Assembly (NCBI GenBank): GCA_020849175.1
Contig: JADLGR010000154.1
Coordinates: 1 to 34,520, forward strand
Source: Deltaproteobacteria bacterium
GTDB taxonomy: Bacteria; Myxococcota_A; UBA9160
Direction: 5' to 3'
Length of the DNA: 34,520 nt
Shown here: in pieces, positions 29,099 to 34,520 of the stretch
How the letters are laid out: every line of letters starts with the position of its first letter
Numbering within the stretch: position 1 is the first letter of the stretch
Translations under genes and position numbers: made by a program
Notes under the pieces: model-generated
Database searches by the model: none
Told to the model about the DNA's origin: nothing
Seen by the model: the letters and a program-made list of their open reading frames with translations, nothing else

Positions 29099-29651
29099 GT
29101 CCGTCTTCCCCGGACTCACCGCTCACGACCGTCTCGAGAACGATCACGTCGAAGCGTCCGGGAATCGCGAGTCCGCGCCGCAGCGTGAGCTCCGTGCCAG
29201 CGCGCAGCTCGACGACGAAGGGCACGGCGCGCAGGCCGCCGGCGCAGCGCTCGGGTGCGTCGACCCCGACCCGAACGCCACCCGCGCGCCGATGTTCGAA
29301 GCGCACCGTCTCGATGCGGGGCACCGGTGCGTCGCAGCGAAGGTCGGCGAGGAGCTCGCCACCGGTTGCCGACGGCGAGTTGCCGAAGTAGACCGTCTCG
29401 TGGCCCGCGTCGGTGACGTAGAGATCGAGATCTGCGTCGGCGCCGAACGCGAGCCGAACGACGAGCCCTCCGGTGCTCTCCAGCGCAGGAGCCGCCTCGA
29501 GCGCCCTTTCGAGCGCCAGGTACTGCGCGGCCGCTTCCTCCGCTGAGGGTCCACCGCCCGCGCACCCGAGGGCCCACACCCCGAGAGCGGCGCTGGTGAG
29601 GCAGATGCTTCGTCCGATACTCGACTTCCATGTGGCGGCTGTCCGAGACAA
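29091..29651 (-). CDS. Small predicted lipoprotein with a YfaP/DUF2135-like beta domain
   Basis: 186 residues from a TTG at 29651; no ATG is available before the signal sequence, and AAAGGA lies 10 nt upstream. The hydrophobic segment ends in WALGC, a lipobox with Cys30. The rest resembles the extracytoplasmic beta domain seen in DUF2135-like proteins: VVRLAFGADADLDLYVTD, ETVYFGN and GVRVGVDAPERC. Two cysteines (LRCDAP and ERCAGG) could form a disulfide. Function unknown. It is divergent from the heme/propeller gene; the 239-nt gap between them holds a -10-like element but no gene I can see. Confidence 0.72.
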   Translation of the reverse strand: MSRTAATWKSSIGRSICLTSAALGVWALGCAGGGPSAEEAAAQYLALERALEAAPALESTGGLVVRLAFGADADLDLYVTDAGHETVYFGNSPSATGGELLADLRCDAPVPRIETVRFEHRRAGGVRVGVDAPERCAGGLRAVPFVVELRAGTELTLRRGLAIPGRFDVIVLETVVSGESGEDGPT

Positions 29652-29846
29652 GCGGGGAGGATCCTTTCGCTTCTCGATTTCGATCTACCGCGGCCGGAAG
29701 CGTTCCGCTTGCCGTCCGGTCGGCCTGCGAAGCGCCGCCCGCCGATCGTCGGCAGGCCGCGCGGTGGTGGCCGTCATTCTGGCAGCTCACCCCACGGCTC
29801 GTCATGGGGTCCTCTTGCACCCCGACGTCGATGAGCCCCTCGACGC

Positions 29847-29859
29847 TATCCTCGCGGCT
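29847..29859 (+). promoter_or_regulatory. -10-like element TATCCT + CGCGGCT
   Basis: TATCCT (29847-29852) followed by CGCGGCT, 38 nt before the ATG of the exported heme/propeller gene. It matches the window's recurring -10/discriminator pattern; no clear -35. Confidence 0.3.
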
Positions 29860-29890
29860 CGTCGCACCGCACGTCGCGAGGAGATTGGCC

Positions 29891-31696
29891 ATGCGCCCGC
29901 ACGTCGCTCTCGCTCTGGTCGCGTTCGCGGGCGCCTCGCTGGCGGCAGAAGGGGCGGGCGCGACCCAGATCACCGGCCGCGTTCGCGACGCGTCCGGTAG
30001 GCCGGTCGCCGGCACGATGGTGAGCTTCTCGCACGGGAGCCCGCGCCACGTCGTGACGGTTCTGACCGACGAGGCAGGCCGCTACCGCACACCGCCGCTC
30101 GACGGGCCCTCGCCGTGGTCCCTGCGCGTTCGCAAGCCGCTGTTTCGCGACGTCCAGCGCGAGGGCGTCATGCCCGCGGCGCAGGAACAGAGCGCTCTCG
30201 ACGTTACGCTCGAACGCGAGACCGACCCGGCCGAGATCGCGGCGCAGCTCCCGGCGAACCGCTGGTTCTCGCTCGTCCTCGAACGCATCCACGACGAAGC
30301 AGAGCGCGAGGAGCTCGTTCGGCAGTGTGCCTACTGCCATCAGCAGGGAAGCCGCTACACACGTCTTCCCCGCACGGAAGAGAACTGGCAGAAGGTTCTG
30401 GCGCTGATGGCGCGCATGGGCGGCATGATCGGCCCCGAGCTTCGCGCTGCGCTGCCCTCCCTGTTCAACGAGACCTACGATCCGAAGACGGCGGTGCCCG
30501 CTCTCGTGGCGCGTCTCGACGAGCCCGGCTTCGTTCCCGAGCCCGCGCCCGAAGCGCGACGCGCCGTGATCGAGGAGTGGGAGATGGGCATCGCGGCATC
30601 GATGCAGCACGACGTCGCCGTCCATCCCGATGGCTCGCTCTGGAGCGTCGACCAGCTCCAGGACCGCCTCACCCGTCTCGATCCGTCCGTCGCGGGAGGA
30701 GCCCGTGAGGTCTACGAGGTGCCGCGCGGCGATCTTCCCCTGGGTGGCTTCACAGGAGGGCGCGCGGTCCTTCCGCCGAATGCCAACGCGCACGTTGGGC
30801 CACACTCGCTGCAGATGGCGCCGGACGGAACGATCTGGCTGACGCTGTCCTTCGGCAATCAGATCGCCGGATTCGATCCGAAGACGAAGCAGTGGGAGAT
30901 ACACCCCCTCGACGAAGGGCTGTATCCGCACACGCTGCGCTTCGACAGCAGGGGACGCATCTGGTTCAGCGTCGCTGTATCGAATCATCTCGGCATGCTC
31001 GATCGCAAGACCGGTGAGGTGAAGACGATTCGCCTGCCCGCGGCATCGTGGAGTCAGGAGCTCGCTCTGCGAGCGCTCCCGGCGTTCTTCTGGCTCGCAC
31101 GGCACGTCGAGCTCGGCGAGCTGCCGGCCGGGGAGGGCATGAGCCTCCCGGTCCCCTACGGGGTCGACGTTGCGCCCGACGGCGGGGTCTGGTTCAGCCA
31201 GCTCAACCAGCACCGGATCGGACGCATCGACCCCGAGACGCTCGAGATCGACATGATCGACACGCCCTTCACCGGACCGCGGCGCCTGCGGTTCGATTCG
31301 AAGGGTCAGCTCTGGATTCCCGGATTCTCGTCGGACCTGATCGCGCGCTTCGACCCGAAGACGCGAGCATTCGAGAGCTGGCGGCTTCCGACCGTACCCG
31401 CAGGCAGCGAGACGCCGTACGCGCTCAACGTCGACCGTCGCACCGACATCGTCTGGATCTGCGGAACGGGAAGCGATTCCCTTCTGCGCTTCGATCCAGC
31501 GACGCAGACCTTCCTCACCCTTCCACTTCCGACGCGCGTCACCTTCACGCGCGAGATCGACTTCGACGACGAGGGCCGCGTCTGGACCTCGAACTCGAAC
31601 CTTCCGACGTGGCAGGTGGAGGGCGCCTATCCGCGGGTGATCCGGGTCGATTGGAAGCCGGACGCTGCGTCACCGGCGCGGGCCGCCGCGCAGTAG
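29891..31696 (+). CDS. Exported carboxypeptidase-regulatory / heme-c / Vgb-like propeller fusion
   Basis: 601 residues from the ATG at 29891, with GAGGAG 8 nt upstream and an immediate signal peptide (LALVAFAGASLAAEGAGA). Three parts are seen. Residues about 25-95 are a carboxypeptidase-regulatory-like beta domain (ITGRVRDASGRPVAGTMVSF, TDEAGRYRTPPL). Residues about 120-200 form a helical linker with CAYCH at 146-150, a single c-type heme motif. Residues about 225-590 are repeats of the virginiamycin-B-lyase/SMP-30 propeller kind (HDVAVHPDGSLWSVD, MAPDGTIWLTLSFGNQIAGFDP, LRFDSRGRIWFS, VDVAPDGGVWFSQLNQHRIGRIDP). It is periplasmic or secreted. Activity is unknown; electron transfer or oxidation of a substrate bound by the propeller is conceivable. 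True virginiamycin resistance is unlikely. Confidence 0.85.
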   Translation: MRPHVALALVAFAGASLAAEGAGATQITGRVRDASGRPVAGTMVSFSHGSPRHVVTVLTDEAGRYRTPPLDGPSPWSLRVRKPLFRDVQREGVMPAAQEQSALDVTLERETDPAEIAAQLPANRWFSLVLERIHDEAEREELVRQCAYCHQQGSRYTRLPRTEENWQKVLALMARMGGMIGPELRAALPSLFNETYDPKTAVPALVARLDEPGFVPEPAPEARRAVIEEWEMGIAASMQHDVAVHPDGSLWSVDQLQDRLTRLDPSVAGGAREVYEVPRGDLPLGGFTGGRAVLPPNANAHVGPHSLQMAPDGTIWLTLSFGNQIAGFDPKTKQWEIHPLDEGLYPHTLRFDSRGRIWFSVAVSNHLGMLDRKTGEVKTIRLPAASWSQELALRALPAFFWLARHVELGELPAGEGMSLPVPYGVDVAPDGGVWFSQLNQHRIGRIDPETLEIDMIDTPFTGPRRLRFDSKGQLWIPGFSSDLIARFDPKTRAFESWRLPTVPAGSETPYALNVDRRTDIVWICGTGSDSLLRFDPATQTFLTLPLPTRVTFTREIDFDDEGRVWTSNSNLPTWQVEGAYPRVIRVDWKPDAASPARAAAQ

Positions 31697-31707
31697 CCGG
31701 GGGGGGC

Positions 31708-31723
31708 TCGCGTGGACACGCGA
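31708..31723. repeat. Inverted repeat TCGCGTG-GA-CACGCGA
   Basis: Perfect 7-bp arms around GA, 12 nt after the stop of the propeller gene and over the start of the oxidoreductase remnant. It could be a short terminator-like hairpin, but the 2-nt loop is too tight for all seven pairs to form and no T-run follows. Confidence 0.3.
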
Positions 31724-31840
31724 ACGGGCTTCGCCGTCTGCATGCTCTGCGAGGCGATCTGCGGCCTCGCAGTCGAGCACGACGACGGTAGGGCCCCGAT
31801 CCGACGACTCGGCTGGACGGCGGGCGAGGCTGCGAGGTAG
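31712..31840 (+). pseudogene. Truncated molybdopterin oxidoreductase N-terminus (4Fe-4S motif remnant)
   Basis: A 42-residue frame from the GTG at 31712 to TAG at 31838-31840. Its first 27 residues read like the start of a molybdopterin oxidoreductase: CMLCEAICGLAVEHDDGR has C10-x2-C13-x3-C17 of the N-terminal 4Fe-4S domain, the LCEA-CGL context and the following DGR. The expected continuation with a fourth Cys (SRG-CPK type) is absent, and the frame ends after unrelated residues. The rest of the enzyme is not in the 12 bases before the next convergent gene or elsewhere in the window. I interpret it as a decayed or deletion-truncated gene. A chance match is possible but unlikely given the run of matching positions. 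Confidence 0.55.
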
Positions 31841-31852
31841 CGGGTACCGGGT

Positions 31853-33109
31853 CTAGATGCCGCCCCGCAGCACGGTCGCGACGTCCATCCGACGTACGCG
31901 GAGCGCGGGCAGGATCGAAGCCGCCGCGGCGACTGCCAGCAGCGCGCTCACGGTGATGCCGATGACGACCGGGGAGACGATGGGTGCCGGGAACATCCCC
32001 GGCGGCGGCAGGGTCGCGAGGGCGAGGCAGCCGCCGAGGCCGAGAACGACGCCGCCGAGCGCGGCGCCGCCCGCCACCACCAGTGCTTCGAGCGCCGTCT
32101 GGACGACGACCGTCCGCGTTCGTGCGCCGATCGCTCGCGAAACCGCGATCTCCATGCTGCGTTCGGCGAGCGTCGCGAGCTGATAGTTCGCGACGCCGAT
32201 CCCGCCGATCGCCAGCGTGAGTGATCCAGCGATCCCGATGAAGATCATGAACCCCGCATAGAACAGGTCGACCAGCCCCAGCATCTTCGACAGATCGAAG
32301 TGCTTCACGGCGTCGGGGTCCTCCGGATGGAAGCCGCAGAGCGGCGCGAGCGTTCGCACCGCGGCGCGGAACGCCTCCTCGCCGCCGATTCCTGCTCGCG
32401 GGAAGACGAGCAGGCGTGAGACCGACTCCTTCCGGAAGCCGAGGTGCGCCTCGGCCGTCGTGATCGGGACCAAGACGAGCCGGTTGTCCGGCCGGTTCGT
32501 GTTCGAATACTGGCGGCCCTTCTTGTCGGCCACGCCGATCACCTCGAACGGGCGTCCAGCGATGCGGATTCGCGCGCCGATCGCCGCCTCCGCGCTCCCG
32601 AAGAGATCGAGCGCGGCATCGAAGCCGAGCACCGCGAAGGAGCGTGCGTGCGCGACGTCGCTCTCGTCGAAGAATCGTCCGTGTCCGAGGCGGAACCTGC
32701 GCAGCTCGCCATAGCGTGCCTCGACACCCGCGAGGTCGTAGCGCCGGGCGCGTCCCTCTGGCGTGTCGACGAGGAATCGCTCCTCGCTGGTGTGCTCGGC
32801 GAGGACCGCGTCGAGCACCTCGTGGTTCTCGTGCTCGACGATGCGCGCCTGTTCGCGCTCGAAGCGGACGGGGACGCCTTTGCGAACGCCGTCGAAGCCC
32901 GACGACGTGAGGGCTGGGAACACGAAGAGCATGGGGCGCCCGAAGCTTCCGAGCTCGAGTTTCATGTAGTCCCGAAATCCGGTTCCCCACGCGAGCATGA
33001 GCACGATCGCCGCCGCACCCCACAGAACGCCAGCGGCGGAGGCCGCAACCCGTATCGGATGATCGGCCAGCGACTCCGCGATCTGCCGCAGGTGCTCGCG
33101 CCAGTCCAC
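31853..33109 (-). CDS. ABC transporter permease, MacB/FtsX type (second of two)
   Basis: 418 residues from a GTG at 33109, with GAGGAG upstream overlapping the end of the first permease gene. Topology by eye: a TM helix near 20-42 (AASAAGVLWGAAAIVLMLAWG), a large periplasmic core of about 230 residues (MacB-PCD-like, with GRPFEVIGVADKKG), then three TM helices in the FtsX domain (GFMIFIGIAGSLTLAIGGIGVANYQL, ALVVAGGAALGGVVLGLG, VIGITVSALLAVAAAASILPAL). The cytoplasmic loop ERSMEIAVSRAIGAR is the usual ATPase-contact motif. With the adjacent permease and ATPase it should form a lipoprotein-release or peptide/macrolide-type exporter; the substrate is unknown. No MacA-like adaptor is visible. Confidence 0.92.
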   Translation of the reverse strand: MDWREHLRQIAESLADHPIRVAASAAGVLWGAAAIVLMLAWGTGFRDYMKLELGSFGRPMLFVFPALTSSGFDGVRKGVPVRFEREQARIVEHENHEVLDAVLAEHTSEERFLVDTPEGRARRYDLAGVEARYGELRRFRLGHGRFFDESDVAHARSFAVLGFDAALDLFGSAEAAIGARIRIAGRPFEVIGVADKKGRQYSNTNRPDNRLVLVPITTAEAHLGFRKESVSRLLVFPRAGIGGEEAFRAAVRTLAPLCGFHPEDPDAVKHFDLSKMLGLVDLFYAGFMIFIGIAGSLTLAIGGIGVANYQLATLAERSMEIAVSRAIGARTRTVVVQTALEALVVAGGAALGGVVLGLGGCLALATLPPPGMFPAPIVSPVVIGITVSALLAVAAAASILPALRVRRMDVATVLRGGI

Positions 33110-33118
33110 GGCGGCTCC

Positions 33119-34381
33119 TCAGGTGACTCGCATCGCCGCTGCAGGATCGACCTGCGATGCGAGGCGAGCTGGAACGATCCCCGCCGCGAGCCCGATCGAG
33201 GTGAGGACGAAGAACGTCGTCACGAGAACGCTCGGCGAGACGGACGGAGACGGAAGCTCGGCGGGTAGAGGCAAGAGGCCCAGCAATCCGACGCCGGCGA
33301 GTCCGAGAGCAATTCCGAACATGCCTCCCGCGAGCACGACGACGACGGTCTCGACGAGCAGTTGCAGGACGAGGTCGCCACGCCGCGCGCCGCAGGCGCG
33401 GCGCATCGCAAGCTCCATCCGGCGCTCCTGGACCAGCGCGATCATGAGGTTTGCGACGCCGACCGCCGACATCATGAGCGTCACGGTGCCGATGAAGCCG
33501 AGCATGACCTGAAGACCGAACCCGATTCGCCGGGTGGGCTCCATCACCTCCGGAACGCTCATGCTCCGGATCGCCTCCGCGTCGGCCGCATCGACGTGAT
33601 GCGCGGGGCGCAGCGCGGCCATCACCTCCGCGCGGACGGCCGGCTCGTCCTCGAGACGGCGCGGGTCGAGGTACAGGCGCTCCAGATGGCGTCCGACGCC
33701 GAACAGGGCCCGCCCGGCCGACAGCGGGACGAAGACCATGTTGTCGTGGACGTCGTAGTTCGTCATGAGCTGGAAGCCCTTCTCCGCGAGGACACCCACC
33801 ACTTCGAACGGGACGCCGTCGAGCTGGACCACCCTTCCGAGGGGATCTTCGTCGCCGAAGAAGAGCGGCGCGAGGCTCGCTCCGATCACCGCGACGTGGC
33901 GCGCGAGGCGTTCGTCGTCGGCGTCGATGAAGCGGCCACGTTCGACGACGTGCGCCTGGATCGTGCCGATCTCCGGCGTGACTGCTGCGACGACACCCGA
34001 GCGCGTCTTGCGCGGGGTCTCGACCGCGATGCCATAGCGCTGGATCTCCGCGCCAACACGAGCTGCCGATGGCGTGCCGGCCTTCGCACGTGCGAGGTCG
34101 TCGACGTCGAGTCGGATCGGCCGCCCGGGCCGCGTGCCACCACTCTCGGTCGTCGTGTACTCGCCCCAGATCATGACGTACCGGTCGCCGGTCTTCGCGA
34201 CGCCCATGTCGAGGAACTGGTTGAAGCCCGCGCCGATCGAGAGCAGCAGCACCACCGCCGCCGCTCCCCAGACGAGCCCGATCAGGGTGAGCGCATGCCC
34301 ACGCCACTGCGCACGGAGCTGCGCGACGCCGTCTCCGACGAGCGGTCCCAGCAGGCGCAGCGTCCGAGTGACGTCAGGCAC
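33119..34381 (-). CDS. ABC transporter permease, MacB/FtsX type (first of two)
   Basis: 420 residues from the GTG at 34381, which overlaps the ATPase stop and has GAGGA 8 nt upstream. A GTG or ATG further up would extend into the ATPase. TM1 is near 30-52 (LTLIGLVWGAAAVVLLLSIGAGF), the periplasmic MacB-PCD core follows (VAVIGASLAPLFFGDEDPLGR, VPFEVVGVLAEKGF), then three TM helices (VMLGFIGTVTLMMSAVGVANLMI and two more). The loop QERRMELAMRRACGAR is the ATPase coupling motif. It differs clearly from the second permease, suggesting a heterodimer as in LolCE rather than a recent duplication. The second permease starts 9 nt downstream. Confidence 0.92.
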   Translation of the reverse strand: MPDVTRTLRLLGPLVGDGVAQLRAQWRGHALTLIGLVWGAAAVVLLLSIGAGFNQFLDMGVAKTGDRYVMIWGEYTTTESGGTRPGRPIRLDVDDLARAKAGTPSAARVGAEIQRYGIAVETPRKTRSGVVAAVTPEIGTIQAHVVERGRFIDADDERLARHVAVIGASLAPLFFGDEDPLGRVVQLDGVPFEVVGVLAEKGFQLMTNYDVHDNMVFVPLSAGRALFGVGRHLERLYLDPRRLEDEPAVRAEVMAALRPAHHVDAADAEAIRSMSVPEVMEPTRRIGFGLQVMLGFIGTVTLMMSAVGVANLMIALVQERRMELAMRRACGARRGDLVLQLLVETVVVVLAGGMFGIALGLAGVGLLGLLPLPAELPSPSVSPSVLVTTFFVLTSIGLAAGIVPARLASQVDPAAAMRVT

Positions 34382-34520
34382 GCCGTACGTCCTCGGCCAC
34401 ACGGCCGTCGCGGATGCGAACGACACGCTGCGCCTGCCCCGCGACCTCCTCGCTGTGCGTCACGACGACGAGCGTCCTTCCTTCGGCGTGCAGGTCGTGG
34501 AACATCGCCAGCACCTCGCG
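34374..34520 (-). CDS. ABC transporter ATPase, LolD/MacB type (3' end only)
   Basis: The last 48 residues and the stop of a gene that enters from beyond the window. The visible part includes the strand and H-loop histidine typical of LolD-like ATPases (GRTLVVVTHSEEVA) and the tail VVRIRDGRVAED. It overlaps the first permease by 8 nt, giving the order ATPase-permease-permease. Walker A and B are outside the window. Confidence 0.9.
   Translation of the reverse strand, partial: REVLAMFHDLHAEGRTLVVVTHSEEVAGQAQRVVRIRDGRVAEDVRRA

Noticed and set aside
30600-31690. Virginiamycin B lyase (antibiotic resistance)
   Set aside because: The propeller repeats resemble Vgb, but the protein has a signal peptide, a regulatory beta domain and a CxxCH linker, and many unrelated proteins share this fold. 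Resistance is not supported.
31545-34307. A 920-codon minus-strand frame across the ABC permeases
   Set aside because: Arg/Ala-rich shadow of the two permeases, which have clear membrane helices and conserved loops in another frame.

Overview
The window is a GC-rich, densely coded bacterial chromosome segment with no phage, insertion-sequence, CRISPR, tRNA or rRNA signal. The gene content suggests a Gram-negative, free-living, respiring member of the deltaproteobacteria-like lineages (Myxococcota, Desulfobacterota or Binatota type). This rests on several features: hslU next to argB, a DUF1329/YCF48 pair, J-domain/TPR and short Hsp70 proteins, many outer-membrane components, and GC-rich promoters. 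The lineage is an inference; no marker gene here settles it.

Layout. (1) 1-3694: the 3' end of hslU, a REC-GAF-GAF response regulator, argB and argF are packed as one operon (gaps of 43 nt and 1 nt, then a 1-nt overlap). A perfect 9-bp hairpin follows. (2) 3929-6731: a J-domain/TPR protein and a 523-residue DnaK that lacks the C-terminal lid look like a dedicated chaperone pair. (3) 6779-8224 (minus): an OprB-like porin, divergent from argG (8382-9587). The spacer between them is unusually AT-rich and holds a promoter with a Fur-like operator in its spacer. (4) 9601-11043 (minus): an ABC1/UbiB-type kinase, divergent from an exported DUF1329 protein and a YCF48 lipoprotein (11301-14211). (5) 14213-20378 (minus): a heavy-metal RND efflux operon (small exported Cys protein, czcC, czcB, czcA), preceded on the same strand by an acyl-CoA synthetase. 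(6) 22272-29098 (plus): a REC-GAF-GGDEF diguanylate cyclase, aspS, mdh, sucC, sucD and a DUF3237 protein. (7) 29091-31840: a small lipoprotein (minus), an exported carboxypeptidase-regulatory/heme-c/Vgb-propeller protein (plus), and a 42-codon remnant of a molybdopterin oxidoreductase. (8) 31853-34520 (minus): a MacB/LolCDE-type ABC transporter, with two permeases and the end of the ATPase.

How the genes fit together. Arginine synthesis is represented by argB, argF and argG, but argD and argH are absent and argG is separated from argBF by 4.7 kb. The central TCA block (mdh-sucCD) is co-directional with aspS, with gaps of 11 nt or less or overlaps between these four genes. Much of the rest is envelope and signalling: porin, metal efflux, lipoproteins, ABC export, and two response regulators with GAF modules.

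Most notable observations: an apparent degenerate OmpA-like domain inserted in the YCF48 propeller lipoprotein; the lidless DnaK with its own J-TPR partner; a truncated molybdopterin oxidoreductase start; the Fur-like porin promoter; a recurring TANNCT + GC-rich discriminator motif upstream of several transcription units; and a single-heme CxxCH linker fused between two beta domains. No gene-free stretch exceeds about 240 bases.
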